Shown here: positions 42,460 to 52,001 of the stretch, in pieces
Numbering within the stretch: position 1 is the stretch's first letter
How the letters are laid out: the number at the start of each line of letters is the position of its first letter
Source of the DNA: Thermocrinis jamiesonii
GTDB taxonomy: Bacteria; Aquificota; Aquificia; Aquificales; Aquificaceae
DNA: 64,000 nucleotides
NCBI RefSeq assembly: GCF_000702425.1
Contig: NZ_JNIE01000006.1
Location: 1-64,000 of the forward strand
Reading direction: 5' to 3'
Program-made: the position numbers and the translations under genes
The notes under the pieces: model-generated
The model's input: the letters and a program-made list of their open reading frames with translations, nothing else
The model's database searches: none
What the model was told of the DNA's origin: nothing

Positions 42460-44139
42460 ATGATAGCTTACTTTGCAATGGAAATAGGATTGGAAGATAG
42501 GATACCCACTTACAGTGGAGGGTTGGGAACGCTTGCTGGGGACACGCTTTACGCATACGCAGATATTGGAATACCTGCGGTAGGTATAACCCTTCTTTAC
42601 AAAAAAGGATACGTTTCTCAAAGAATAACCCCAAGCGGTATGCAGTTAGACTTTGATACGCCATGGGACTACAAAAAGATTCTAAAACCTACTAATCTGC
42701 AATTGCAAATAAGCTTTGGGGACTTAGTCCAAGAATTCACCGCTTGGGAATACTCAATAATCGGCAGGGAAGAGGTTAAGGTTTTTTTTCTTGATGCAAG
42801 CTTGCCAAAGAACGACCCGGAGATAAGAAAACTAAACGACAGACTGTATTACGACGATGGCATACTTAGACTGCGCCAAGAGATACTCTTAGGAATAGGT
42901 GGATACAGACTTTTGAAGGCCCTTGGATACAACATAAGTGTTTATCACATAAACGAAAGCCATTCTGCCTTTTTAATAGTTGAACTTCTAAGGGAGTTTG
43001 GAAGTAAAGAGGAGGTTCGTAAAAGGTGCGTTTTTACCACACACACGCCCGTGCCCGTAGGACACGACAAGTTTCCGGTAGATATGGTAAAGCAAGAGCT
43101 AAAGTCCTACGATCATATAGATTGGGATAAGGAGGCTGAAGAAGGCTTTATAAACCTCTCTAAGCTTGCCTTAAACTACAGCGGAAAAGTAAATGCAGTT
43201 TCTTACAAACACATGTTTGTGTCCTCAAATATTTTCCCTGAATGCTCTGTTTTTTCAGAAGGTCACTGTAAGATGTATTATGTGACCAACGGCGTTTATC
43301 ACAAAAGGTGGATCCATCGGGAAATTCAGGAACTGTTTAACGAGTACATACCAGGTTGGGACGAAAATCCCATCCTTCTTGGCCAAGCATACTACATTCC
43401 TTCCGAGCTACTCCTAAAAGCCCACATGAGGGTAAAGAGTGATCTGGTAAATTTGGTAAATAAACTGACAGATTCCAGCTTTTCGGATGATGTTTTCACT
43501 ATATGCGTAGCAAGAAGGATGACCGCTTACAAAAGGAACAATCTAATACTTTCTGATATAGAAAGGCTAAAATATATAGCGGAGCACAACGGATATATGC
43601 AGATTATCTTTGCTGGCAAGGCACATCCAAAGGACACCTTTGGAAAGGAAATGATAGCGGACATAATCAACAAGTCTAAGAAGCTCAAAGAGATAACAAG
43701 AAGCGTAAAGGTAGCCTTTTTGGAAAATTACAGCATTGAAATGGCAAAACTTTTGGTTGCGGGGTGTGACGTGTGGCTGAATAATCCAAGGAGGCCATAC
43801 GAGGCGTGTGGAACAAGCGGGATGAAAGCTGGAATGAACGGGGTGCTGAATTTTAGCACCTGGGACGGTTGGTGGTTGGAGGGAGGCATTGAAGGTATAA
43901 ACGGCTGGGGTATTGGTCCAAAGCCAAAGTGGGATGATCTTTCTGAGTCCAACGATAAAGAAGACTTAGAGGACATCTACGGAAAATTAGCCCATATAAT
44001 ATTGCCTATGTTCTACAGCAGAAAGGACGAATGGGTCAGAATGATGAAAAACAGCATTGCAACCATAGGAGCTTACTTTAATACTTACAGAATGGCTTAC
44101 GAATACTTAGGTAAAATTTATCAAATTGGTTTGAGGTAA
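42460..44139 (+). CDS. Alpha-glucan phosphorylase (GT35)
   Basis: Releases glucose-1-phosphate from alpha-1,4-glucans with a PLP cofactor. The 559-residue short form opens with YFAMEIGLEDRIPTYSGGLGTLAGD, has FTTHTPVPVGHDKF, VARRMTAYKRN and the PLP-Lys segment EACGTSGMKAGMNGVLN. Length and motifs match the short phosphorylases of thermophiles rather than E. coli GlgP/MalP. Paired functionally with glgA in the same window. Confidence 0.93.
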   Translation: MIAYFAMEIGLEDRIPTYSGGLGTLAGDTLYAYADIGIPAVGITLLYKKGYVSQRITPSGMQLDFDTPWDYKKILKPTNLQLQISFGDLVQEFTAWEYSIIGREEVKVFFLDASLPKNDPEIRKLNDRLYYDDGILRLRQEILLGIGGYRLLKALGYNISVYHINESHSAFLIVELLREFGSKEEVRKRCVFTTHTPVPVGHDKFPVDMVKQELKSYDHIDWDKEAEEGFINLSKLALNYSGKVNAVSYKHMFVSSNIFPECSVFSEGHCKMYYVTNGVYHKRWIHREIQELFNEYIPGWDENPILLGQAYYIPSELLLKAHMRVKSDLVNLVNKLTDSSFSDDVFTICVARRMTAYKRNNLILSDIERLKYIAEHNGYMQIIFAGKAHPKDTFGKEMIADIINKSKKLKEITRSVKVAFLENYSIEMAKLLVAGCDVWLNNPRRPYEACGTSGMKAGMNGVLNFSTWDGWWLEGGIEGINGWGIGPKPKWDDLSESNDKEDLEDIYGKLAHIILPMFYSRKDEWVRMMKNSIATIGAYFNTYRMAYEYLGKIYQIGLR

Positions 44140-44143
44140 GATC

Positions 44144-45034
44144 ATGAGCAAAAAAGAGCTTATAAGCTTACTACTTTATGACGTTGCCTTAGAACACTCT
44201 GCCATAGTTCAGTATCTTTATCACATATTTCTGATAACCGATGCCAACATAACCTCCGAAATAGAGGAAATAGCCCGGCAAGAGATGCGTCATCTGAAGT
44301 GGTTTGCCCAAAAGGTGGTTCAGCTTGGAGGGGAGGTAGTCCTTGACAGGTTAGAGGACATGATAATGGTGGGTGGTCCAGATTGGGCGGACATGCTTTC
44401 AAAGGATGTGCTTGCGGAAGAGATGGCTATAGAGATCTACACAAAGCAGTTGGATGTTGTAAAAGATGACTCGGTAAAGAGGCTCTTAGAAAGGGTCATA
44501 AAGGACGAAAACACCCATAAATTTGAGTTTAGTGAGTTAAGAGACAAGGTTAAAGAGGGGATGATTTGTTACCAAGAAGAAAGACAAAAAGTAGATCAAA
44601 AAACCTTAGAGGTGCTCAACAAGTTCCTACAGGAGGAGTATGCAAGCATAATAAAATACCTTTACCAGTTCTTCCACTCAAAGGACATAAACCACAGGGA
44701 TGTTATGCTTGACATAGCCATAGAGAGCATGGTGCATATGGGAAAGATAGGAGAAAAGATAGGAGAGCTTGGTGGTATGCCCAATATAAAGACGGACCTT
44801 TCACCTATAAAATACAAAGGTATGCAAGAAAGTTTGAAAGAAGATATAGCTTTTGAACAGCAAGCCATGGGTGAGTATGAGAAGGACATAAAAAGCTTAG
44901 CAGACCCAGAAATAAAAAGACTTTTTGAATTTATAGAGCATCAAGAAGAGTATCACAGACATATGCTGATGGAACTTTTTAAGAAGATGAGAAAACTCAC
45001 GGTGGGAGATCTGAGAAAGAGCAAAGATGATTGA
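44144..45034 (+). CDS. Protein with two tandem ferritin-like di-iron domains
   Basis: 296 residues formed by two four-helix units. Unit 1 (about 1-150) has [34 protein letters not shown] and DENTHKFEF. Unit 2 (about 155-290) has [39 protein letters not shown] and [10 protein letters not shown]. Unit 1 carries a full set of carboxylate/His ligands; in unit 2 the second helix reads ExxxHMG-like. This resembles DUF/rubrerythrin-bacterioferritin relatives, perhaps in oxygen or iron handling. Overlaps gmhA by 8 bases. Confidence 0.8.
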   Translation: MSKKELISLLLYDVALEHSAIVQYLYHIFLITDANITSEIEEIARQEMRHLKWFAQKVVQLGGEVVLDRLEDMIMVGGPDWADMLSKDVLAEEMAIEIYTKQLDVVKDDSVKRLLERVIKDENTHKFEFSELRDKVKEGMICYQEERQKVDQKTLEVLNKFLQEEYASIIKYLYQFFHSKDINHRDVMLDIAIESMVHMGKIGEKIGELGGMPNIKTDLSPIKYKGMQESLKEDIAFEQQAMGEYEKDIKSLADPEIKRLFEFIEHQEEYHRHMLMELFKKMRKLTVGDLRKSKDD

Positions 45035-45590
45035 TTTGGTGATAAATTCCTTTAGGGAAAGCGCGGATGTAAAGCTTGCCTTTGTGGAAACTTACGCAGA
45101 AAGGCTTTTGGAGGTGGGGAAAATAATAGCCAATGCACTAAAAGATGGAAACAAGGTCCTACTTTTTGGAAACGGTGGAAGTGCAGCAGATGCCCAACAC
45201 ATAGCAGCAGAGATCGTGGGAAGGTTCAAGAAAGAGAGAAAGGCATTGCCAGCCATTGCCCTAACAACCGATACTTCTATACTTACTGCAGTTGGAAACG
45301 ATTACGGCTTTGAAACGATCTTTGAAAGACAAATAGAAGCCCTCTGCATGCCCGGAGACATAGCCATAGGCATAACCACCTCCGGCAACTCAGAGAATGT
45401 CATAAGAGGATTAAAAAAAGCCCACGACCTTGGTGCAACCACCATAGCTCTAACTGGAAGAGACGGGGGAAAGGTAGTGGATATTGCCCATTACTCTTTT
45501 ATAGTCCCATCTTACGATACCGCAAGAATACAGGAGTGCCACATAACCATTGGACACGTACTTTGTGAAATAATAGAGCATCTTTTATGA
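45027..45590 (+). CDS. gmhA: Phosphoheptose isomerase
   Basis: Sedoheptulose-7-phosphate isomerase, first step of ADP-heptose synthesis. The 187-residue SIS-domain protein has [46 protein letters not shown] and the zinc-site [11 protein letters not shown] near the C-terminus. Overlaps nadK by 4 bases. hldD and rfaE2 of the same pathway lie elsewhere in the window. Confidence 0.95.
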   Translation: MIDLVINSFRESADVKLAFVETYAERLLEVGKIIANALKDGNKVLLFGNGGSAADAQHIAAEIVGRFKKERKALPAIALTTDTSILTAVGNDYGFETIFERQIEALCMPGDIAIGITTSGNSENVIRGLKKAHDLGATTIALTGRDGGKVVDIAHYSFIVPSYDTARIQECHITIGHVLCEIIEHLL

Positions 45591-46384
45591 AAGTGCTTTT
45601 GTTTGTAAAAAACTCTCCCAATGCCTTAGATACGGCGGAAAGTGTTCAGAAGTTTTTAGAAGACAAAGGTATTGGAGTAAAGATCTTCATCAACGAGCCG
45701 GGGAAAGTTCCAGAAGAAGGAGACTACAAGCTAACCATAGTGATAGGAGGGGATGGTACCTTTTTGGCTGGAGCAAGGTTTTCTGCAGTCAAAGGCATAC
45801 CAATTTTGGGCATCAATGAAGGTAAGTTCGGTTTTCTGACAGAGGTTGATAGGGACGAATGCTTTAGTATTATTCAGGAAATTTTGGAAGGAAAGCTAAA
45901 ACCTCAAAAAAGGATGATGATCTCCGCCTTTGTAGAAGATAAGTTAATAGGGCACTATCTTAACGATGTGGTCCTTTCTAAGCTCAGTTTGGCAAGAATG
46001 GTGGAGGTGTCTGCCTTTGTAGATGGTGAATTTATGGTAAGGGTTTACGGAGATGGTATTTTGCTTTCCACACCAACGGGCTCCACAGCCTACGCACTGT
46101 CCGCAGGGGGTCCCATAGTCCATCCCTCTTTGGAAACAATACTCTTTGTTCCCATATGTCCTCACACTCTGTCCAACAGACCCGTGTTAATCCCACCCAC
46201 TTCAGAAATAAGCCTTGTTTCCAGCTCTCCTACCTTTTTGACCCTTGATGGACAGGAGGGGATGGAAATAGAACCAAAAAAGAAAATAACGGTTAAAAAA
46301 TCACCCTACTATTGCGTTCTATACACCCATCCCAGAAGAAGCTTTTTCCACATTCTCAGGGAAAAGCTCAGGTGGGGAAGATAA
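45587..46384 (+). CDS. nadK: NAD kinase
   Basis: Phosphorylates NAD to NADP. The 265 residues show the catalytic GGDGTFL, the NEG-type motif [13 protein letters not shown], and the [20 protein letters not shown] block. Its last 66 bases overlap the convergent PHP gene, a long overlap but both frames look intact. Confidence 0.96.
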   Translation: MKVLLFVKNSPNALDTAESVQKFLEDKGIGVKIFINEPGKVPEEGDYKLTIVIGGDGTFLAGARFSAVKGIPILGINEGKFGFLTEVDRDECFSIIQEILEGKLKPQKRMMISAFVEDKLIGHYLNDVVLSKLSLARMVEVSAFVDGEFMVRVYGDGILLSTPTGSTAYALSAGGPIVHPSLETILFVPICPHTLSNRPVLIPPTSEISLVSSSPTFLTLDGQEGMEIEPKKKITVKKSPYYCVLYTHPRRSFFHILREKLRWGR

Positions 46385-47395
46385 AACAAAAAGCAAAGCT
46401 GGTTTTATTCCAAAGTAAAAGTTTTTGAGCTTGAAAGAATAAAGAAAACCTACGTATATATTCCTACCCTCTTCAATCGGTAATTGTAGATTGCACCCTT
46501 GGTAGTAACTTTTTGACTTATCTGTAATGTGTAGGACCAAAAAGTTTTCGTAAGGAGAGAGAACCCTGACATTGGCTCTATCTTTGTAAGTTAAGAATAC
46601 CTTTCGGTGAAAAGAAATCAGATTTAAACCAGATGTAATGGCGTCCAAAAGTTCAGTGGCTGAATTTACAGGCTTATTGGTTATCAAGAAATTTCTCATA
46701 AGATAAAAAGACTGAGAATAAGAGGGGAAAAGAATTCTTTTGCCTACTTCCCTTATGTAGATCTTGGTGTGGTGGTCCAGTCCTCCCAAGATGGGATTGT
46801 TCCAGCCTTCTTGGATGTATCTTACAGCATAGCTTTCTACATTTATAACCTTCTTTAAAAGTTCAAGGGACTTCTCTTTGATAAAGGGATACAGAAGCAT
46901 CACCGCAGGCAGGAAGAAAAACAGCTTCTTTTTGTCTTCAAGAAGGGCGTCTTTTAGGTCTATTATTTCCAAAAAATAACCTTCTTTGTTAAGTTTCCAC
47001 CTGTATTTTTCCTTAAAGGGATGGGCTATGATTCTGAGCTTATCAATTTCTAAGAGATCTCCCAATATGCCATCTTTACTGTTTATTTTTCTCTCCACTC
47101 CAGCAACGGTTTTGTTGTTGCAAAAATGTTTGAAGTTGTCATTGTCATGATCTGTTATAAGGGCAAAGTCTATATTTTCCTTTTCCATGGCAGAAAAAAC
47201 ATCTTCCGGTTTTCCCAAAGAATCGTAGGAAAACTGGGTGTGAATGTGAGCTTGGTAGGAATACACAAAAAGGTTGGGAATTTTATCAGGCAGGTCATTT
47301 ACATGTTTAGCCTTTATCCATCTAAAAGGAAAAAGAAAAACTGCCAGAATGTAAAGCACAGAGACAAGGATAAGTAAAAGAACAAACTCTATCAC
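46319..47395 (-). CDS. Membrane-anchored PHP-domain protein
   Basis: 358 residues with an N-terminal membrane helix (about 3-22), then a PHP phosphoesterase domain starting AHIHTQFSYDSLG with ALITDHDNDNF and later HPFKE and GGLDHHTK, which supply the metal His/Asp residues. A second hydrophobic stretch (FFFLPAVMLLYPF) lies in the middle. The C-terminal third is probably beta-rich. Substrate unknown. Its start overlaps trpS by 4 bases and its end overlaps nadK by 66. Confidence 0.85.
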   Translation of the reverse strand: MIEFVLLLILVSVLYILAVFLFPFRWIKAKHVNDLPDKIPNLFVYSYQAHIHTQFSYDSLGKPEDVFSAMEKENIDFALITDHDNDNFKHFCNNKTVAGVERKINSKDGILGDLLEIDKLRIIAHPFKEKYRWKLNKEGYFLEIIDLKDALLEDKKKLFFFLPAVMLLYPFIKEKSLELLKKVINVESYAVRYIQEGWNNPILGGLDHHTKIYIREVGKRILFPSYSQSFYLMRNFLITNKPVNSATELLDAITSGLNLISFHRKVFLTYKDRANVRVLSPYENFLVLHITDKSKSYYQGCNLQLPIEEGRNIYVGFLYSFKLKNFYFGIKPALLFVLSSPPELFPENVEKASSGMGV

Positions 47396-48573
47396 AGCTT
47401 CATCTTTTCTTTAACTTCCTCTAAGGTTTGTCTTGCGATCTGCCTAGCTCTTTGGGAACCTTCCATAAACACTTCCTTAATATCTTTAATGGATTTTTCC
47501 ACCTCCAGTCTTTTCTCTCTTATGGGTTCCAAAAAACTTTCCAAACTTTCAAACATGATCTTTTTACAATCTACACAGCCTAAGGTTCCGCTCATGCAAT
47601 CAACCTCTATCTGTTGGGTTTTTTCACTGTTGGTAAATAGGCGATGGTAAAAGAAAACTGGGCATATGTGGGGTCTTCCGGGATCTCCTTTTCTGAGCTT
47701 TTGGGGATCTGTGAAAAACTTCATAACCTTCTGCCTGACCTCTTCTTTTCCATCTGCAAAAAATATGGCGTTGTTGTAAGACTTACTCATCTTTCTTCCG
47801 TCTGTTCCCAAAAGCCTTGGAGTTTCTGTTAGTAATGCTTTTGGTTCTGGAAAAACTTCTCCGTAAAGTTGATTGAACCTTCGGGCAATTTCTCTACTTA
47901 GCTCTATGTGCGGAAGCTGATCCTCTCCCACCGGCACAGCCTCAGCCTTGTATATCAGAATATCCACCGCCTGCAAAACTGGATAACCCAAAAAGCCATA
48001 AGTGTCTGTGTCATAAAAGTCTCTCTTTGAAACATTTAACCTGTTTAATATTTCAGGCTCCAACAAGCCCTCAAAGACTGCCCTTATGAAGCTATCGGAT
48101 AAGGTATCCAAGATTACCTCTTCAAAAGCTTCAAAATCAACTATCTTGTAAGGAACCTTGGCAAGAAACTCTTTAACTAAGTCTCTCAATCCCCCTTTAA
48201 AACTAAGCTCTAAGTCTGAAATCCTCAGAAGGTTTAGCTTCATATCTTTGTATGTTGGGTTCCACTCAAGCCAGCTTTTTGGCGTGATCATAGAAAAGAT
48301 GAGAAAAAGTTCTAACTCTTCTTTTACTTCAGATTGTATAAAGAGTGTGCTTTTGTTTGGGTCCAAACCAAGTGCTATCCAATCTATCATTACCTGTTCT
48401 ATGTTTTCCTTTATCTGCTCCGTGTTTTTGTAAGCTGTGGTCAGCGCGTGCCAGTCTGCTATCATGTAAAAGGTTTCATGTTTTTCCTGAAGTTCCACCC
48501 AGTTTTTGATAACCCCAAAGTAATGACCCAAGTGAAGTTTGCCTGTGGGTCTCATACCACTAAGCACTTTCAT
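47392..48573 (-). CDS. trpS: Tryptophanyl-tRNA synthetase
   Basis: Class I synthetase charging tRNA-Trp. It opens MKVLSGMRPTGKLHLGHYFG (HIGH motif as HLGH) and has GEDQLPHIELSREI and KMSKSYNN. At about 393 residues it is longer than E. coli TrpS (334) because of an insert of about 60 residues after the SWLEWNPTYKDM region, as in Aquifex. ATG 48573 matches the family; the frame is open to 48621. Confidence 0.95.
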   Translation of the reverse strand: MKVLSGMRPTGKLHLGHYFGVIKNWVELQEKHETFYMIADWHALTTAYKNTEQIKENIEQVMIDWIALGLDPNKSTLFIQSEVKEELELFLIFSMITPKSWLEWNPTYKDMKLNLLRISDLELSFKGGLRDLVKEFLAKVPYKIVDFEAFEEVILDTLSDSFIRAVFEGLLEPEILNRLNVSKRDFYDTDTYGFLGYPVLQAVDILIYKAEAVPVGEDQLPHIELSREIARRFNQLYGEVFPEPKALLTETPRLLGTDGRKMSKSYNNAIFFADGKEEVRQKVMKFFTDPQKLRKGDPGRPHICPVFFYHRLFTNSEKTQQIEVDCMSGTLGCVDCKKIMFESLESFLEPIREKRLEVEKSIKDIKEVFMEGSQRARQIARQTLEEVKEKMKL

Positions 48574-48625
48574 AGCAATATCTATTTTAAAAACAACCAA
48601 ACCACTGGTAAAACTGCACAAAGTT

Positions 48626-48631
48626 TATAAT
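48626..48631 (+). promoter_or_regulatory. -10 box of the S41 peptidase gene
   Basis: TATAAT only 11 bases before the ATG at 48643, with no clear ribosome site between them; suggests a very short leader. Confidence 0.4.
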
Positions 48632-48642
48632 TTCTTTAGTTC

Positions 48643-49752
48643 ATGAGCCTACCTCTTTTGCTGTTAATACTCCTGGTCTTCTCTTCTTACGCCCAGGAGT
48701 ACTGCCCAAAGGAGGAGACTCTTGCTAAGCTCAAGGATTATATCGCTCGCTACTATCTATGGAAGCACAAAATAGGGGAACTCCCGGAGTGGAAAGACGA
48801 ATCAGAAGCTATAGCCTTCCTGCGATCAAAGGGGGATAGATGGACTACTATAACTAAGTTGGAAGACGACAGAAATTGGTATTCTGAGGCAAAAATGTTT
48901 GGCATAGGCATCAGGTGGGATGAGGATGGCACCATAGTTAAGGTGTTTGAAAATTCTCCAGCCCAAAGGATTGGACTAAAACCAGGAGACATAATCTACT
49001 CAATAAACGGAGAAACTGATAAAAGTAAATGGAGTATTATCATTAGAAACACACCTGCAGATATTCCCATTAGGTTGGTAATAATCAAAAACGGCATGTT
49101 TGTGGAGGTGGAAATTTTTAAAGACTACTTTACTGTAAACCCCATTGAAGAAAGACGAATAATAATGCTGGGAAACAAAAAGTTAGGTTATGTCCATCTT
49201 GTGAATTTTACCAATCCTGCGGTAAAGGGTTTTGCAGATGCCTTGTGGTATTTTCAAGAAGAAGGCATTGATGCCCTGATAATTAACCTAAGCAACAACA
49301 GTGGAGGGCTTATATCGGTAGCAAAGGCTATAGCGGACATGCTCATAAGTGGGGAAGGCGTAATGTTCTACTTGGAAGGTTCGGGAAACGGTATAAGTGT
49401 TTATGAGTTTAAAAAAGAAAAAATGCTTGATAAACCTATTTTTGTTATAGTAAACAAAAACACAGCTTCAGCTGCTGAGCTTTTGGCAAGTTTGCTGAAA
49501 AGATACGCAGGCGCAATAGTTGCAGGAGAACCAACAGTTGGAAAATATGTTGGAAGCAACATGTATTTCTTGAACAACTGTGGTTTAGTTTTGAGGTTAA
49601 TCACCTTTGCAATGAAACTTCCAGATGGTAGTTTTGTGGTAGGAGAAAAGGGCTTGGAACCAGACTGTAGAGCAGAAAAAGGTAATTTAGAAAAGGCGTT
49701 GGATTGTTTTAAGAGTGTGATCGCTCCAGAATCTCTTTCAGCCTCTCCCTAA
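48643..49752 (+). CDS. S41-family C-terminal processing peptidase
   Basis: Exported protease of 369 residues. Signal peptide about 1-17, an N-terminal helical region, a PDZ domain (about 85-165, with FENSPAQRIGLKPGDIIYSINGE), and the S41 core with LIINLSNNSGG, the catalytic Ser in NKNTASAAELLA and Lys in GEPTVGK. This Ser/Lys dyad is complete. Likely trims or degrades envelope proteins. Its 3' end overlaps the convergent kinase gene by 44 bases. Confidence 0.92.
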   Translation: MSLPLLLLILLVFSSYAQEYCPKEETLAKLKDYIARYYLWKHKIGELPEWKDESEAIAFLRSKGDRWTTITKLEDDRNWYSEAKMFGIGIRWDEDGTIVKVFENSPAQRIGLKPGDIIYSINGETDKSKWSIIIRNTPADIPIRLVIIKNGMFVEVEIFKDYFTVNPIEERRIIMLGNKKLGYVHLVNFTNPAVKGFADALWYFQEEGIDALIINLSNNSGGLISVAKAIADMLISGEGVMFYLEGSGNGISVYEFKKEKMLDKPIFVIVNKNTASAAELLASLLKRYAGAIVAGEPTVGKYVGSNMYFLNNCGLVLRLITFAMKLPDGSFVVGEKGLEPDCRAEKGNLEKALDCFKSVIAPESLSASP

Positions 49753-50230
49753 TATAGCCGGAGTTTTTCGTAGTATCCAGTATGAAGGCTTCCTCTGGTG
49801 GTTCAAAAACTTCTTTCTGTCTTAGGTATATTTCAACATCCGCATCAGATATGTCTTCCCTTGAGTTCAGTCTTTTTATTATTTCTTCTTCGTCGGCGGT
49901 TATCCAAACAAACACCGCCTTGGGAAACTTTTTTAATACCATGTCCCTTTGCCATTTTTTAAGAAAGGTAGCATCCAAAACCACGCTTTTACCCTGCATT
50001 AATTTTTCTTCAGCAATCTCCAGCATGCGCTCATAGACCTTCTTTGTCCAATCCTCCGCATAAATACCTTCCGAAAAACCTACTTTTACCTTTTTAGTGG
50101 GCTCCAAACCAGCCATTTCTTTTCTTATTTGGTCACTCCTTATCCACTCAAATCCAAATTCCTTATGCAGAATGTTTGCTACAAAGGACTTTCCGCTTCC
50201 AGACAGTCCAACTAATACTAACAACATCAC
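49709..50230 (-). CDS. P-loop kinase-like protein (AAA_33 / zeta-toxin-like fold)
   Basis: 173 residues with Walker A GLSGSGKS, SDQIRKEM, VVLDATFLKKWQRD and the LID arginines in KRLNSREDISDAD. This is the layout of small P-loop kinases such as polynucleotide 5'-kinase and gluconate-kinase-like proteins. No partner antitoxin is seen, so a toxin role is unlikely. It overlaps the Dsb-like gene by 4 bases. Substrate unknown. Confidence 0.82.
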   Translation of the reverse strand: MMLLVLVGLSGSGKSFVANILHKEFGFEWIRSDQIRKEMAGLEPTKKVKVGFSEGIYAEDWTKKVYERMLEIAEEKLMQGKSVVLDATFLKKWQRDMVLKKFPKAVFVWITADEEEIIKRLNSREDISDADVEIYLRQKEVFEPPEEAFILDTTKNSGYIRERLKEILERSHS

Positions 50231-50727
50231 CTCTTTATACCCATTATTTCAAGCATTCTTGGATTGTAGCCTTCTATGATTTTGTAGTCTTTTAGGATTA
50301 TGTTGTAAGGAGTAGCATTTATGTTCAATGCTTTTGCTATCTCTAAGTGCTCATCTACGAGAGGACATTTGGGGACGTTTAAAGGTTTTCCATCCATCTT
50401 TCCAGAAAGCACTTCATCCAAAGCCTTTATCTTGTTCTTTGAGCACGCTATATAGTCAGATTTTGCCCGGCTCTCCGGAAAGCTGGGAAAGGGAAGGAGA
50501 AATACATAGACTTTTAGCCTGTCCGGATACTTTTTTAGCTCCTGCCACTCTTTCCTGCAGTGCATACAGTCTGGGTTCATAAATGTAATAAGTTCTACCT
50601 TTCCTTTTCCAAACACTATGGCTTTGCTTAAAGGTATTTGTCTTACCTGTTCTTTGATGAACTCACTGTATAGGTCTTGAGAGAAAACAACGGAAATTAA
50701 AGCAAAAAATAAAAGCCAGAGTCTCAT
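50227..50727 (-). CDS. Periplasmic thioredoxin-fold protein, DsbC/DsbG-like
   Basis: 166-residue exported protein: signal peptide about 1-16, redox motif CMHC (Cys54, Cys57) in FMNPDCMHCRKEW, and a cis-Pro segment ATPYNII. Two more Cys (CSKNK, CPLV) occur later. It lacks the DsbC dimerisation domain. May act in disulfide handling or cytochrome maturation. Divergent from murD, 14 bases apart. Confidence 0.82.
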   Translation of the reverse strand: MRLWLLFFALISVVFSQDLYSEFIKEQVRQIPLSKAIVFGKGKVELITFMNPDCMHCRKEWQELKKYPDRLKVYVFLLPFPSFPESRAKSDYIACSKNKIKALDEVLSGKMDGKPLNVPKCPLVDEHLEIAKALNINATPYNIILKDYKIIEGYNPRMLEIMGIKR

Positions 50728-50741
50728 ATTAAAATGATACC

Positions 50742-52001
50742 ATGTCTAAGTTCTTGGTGTGGGGCTTGGGGGTAAGTGGGCGCTCTGCGGTAAAGCTTCT
50801 AAGAAGTAAAGGGTATGAAGTTTATGAAGGGGACGACAAAGAAGGAAAGGACTTTAGAGAATTTCTGCCTTTGGTAGATAGAGTAGTGCTATCTCCGGGC
50901 ATCCCTCCTAAGCATCCCCTTTGGAAAGAAGCTTTAAGGCTTGGGTTGGACGTTATAGGTGAGCTGGAGCTTGCGTGGGAGTTCTTCAGAGGGAAGGCTA
51001 TAGCTATAACTGGCACGGATGGTAAATCGACCACCACAAGGCTAACTTATTTGATGCTGAGTAAGTTCTTCAAAGACGTAGAGGAAGGTGGTAATATAGG
51101 AATTCCTTTTTCGGAGATAGTTTTAAAAAATCCAGAGTGTTTGGCGGTTTTAGAGGTTTCTTCCTTTCAAGGGAAGACCTTAAAAAGCTTTCGCCCCATA
51201 GGAGGTGCTTTTTTAAATTTTTCTACGGACCACTTGGACTGGCACCCCAATTTAGAGGACTATCTTCAAAGCAAATACAACATATTTTCAAGACAAAAGG
51301 AGGAGGACTTTTTGGCTGTAAATGCTTTTCAAGAAGAAACAAAAAACACGCCCACTAAGGCAAGAAAGATCCTAATTGGTGAAAAGGAAGCCCACATAAA
51401 GGACGGAAAGGGCTATGTTTTTGGTAAAGAAGTTTTTAGCTTAGAAAGGTTAAAGATTGTAGGTATGCACAACGCAATGAATGTTTTAACTGCTTCTGTT
51501 ATAGCTTACACACTCGGCGTTCCGGAAGAGGTTATACAAGAGGTAGCGTATAACTTCCGAGGACTTCCTTACAGGTTGGAGTATTTGGGAGAGTTCAACG
51601 GTGTTAGAATATACAACGATTCTAAATCTACAACACCCAACGCACTTAGGTCTGCCCTTGAGAGCATGCCAGACCATAAAGTTATACTCATAGCAGGCGG
51701 AAAGGACAAAGGCATGAACTTTGAAGATCTGCATACTTTGGTTAGCAAAAAGGTAAAAGCCTGCCTATTGATAGGAGAAGCAAAAGAAAAGATTGCCAAA
51801 GCTTGGAACAAAGCGACGGATATTTATCTTTTCAACAGCTTGGAAGAGGCGGTGGAAAAAGCTTTATGCATTGCCAAAGGGGGTGATGTAATCCTTTTCT
51901 CTCCAGCCTGTGCATCCTTTGACATGTTTAGAGATTACAAAGAGAGAGGGGATAGGTTTAGGGCTCTTGTGGAGGAGTTCTATGAGGTTTATAAAAACTG
52001 A
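50742..52001 (+). CDS. murD: UDP-N-acetylmuramoyl-L-alanine--D-glutamate ligase
   Basis: Adds D-Glu in peptidoglycan precursor synthesis. The 419 residues have an N-terminal Rossmann-like domain (VWGLGVSGRSAVKLL), the ATP loop AITGTDGKSTTT, NFSTDHLDWH and the C-terminal YNDSKSTTPNALRSAL. Its 3' end overlaps the MFS gene by 20 bases. No other mur genes are adjacent. Confidence 0.96.
   Translation: MSKFLVWGLGVSGRSAVKLLRSKGYEVYEGDDKEGKDFREFLPLVDRVVLSPGIPPKHPLWKEALRLGLDVIGELELAWEFFRGKAIAITGTDGKSTTTRLTYLMLSKFFKDVEEGGNIGIPFSEIVLKNPECLAVLEVSSFQGKTLKSFRPIGGAFLNFSTDHLDWHPNLEDYLQSKYNIFSRQKEEDFLAVNAFQEETKNTPTKARKILIGEKEAHIKDGKGYVFGKEVFSLERLKIVGMHNAMNVLTASVIAYTLGVPEEVIQEVAYNFRGLPYRLEYLGEFNGVRIYNDSKSTTPNALRSALESMPDHKVILIAGGKDKGMNFEDLHTLVSKKVKACLLIGEAKEKIAKAWNKATDIYLFNSLEEAVEKALCIAKGGDVILFSPACASFDMFRDYKERGDRFRALVEEFYEVYKN

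Noticed and set aside
49709-50230. Zeta-type toxin
   Set aside because: No antitoxin gene is adjacent and the gene is coupled to a Dsb-like protein; a small P-loop kinase is the safer call.
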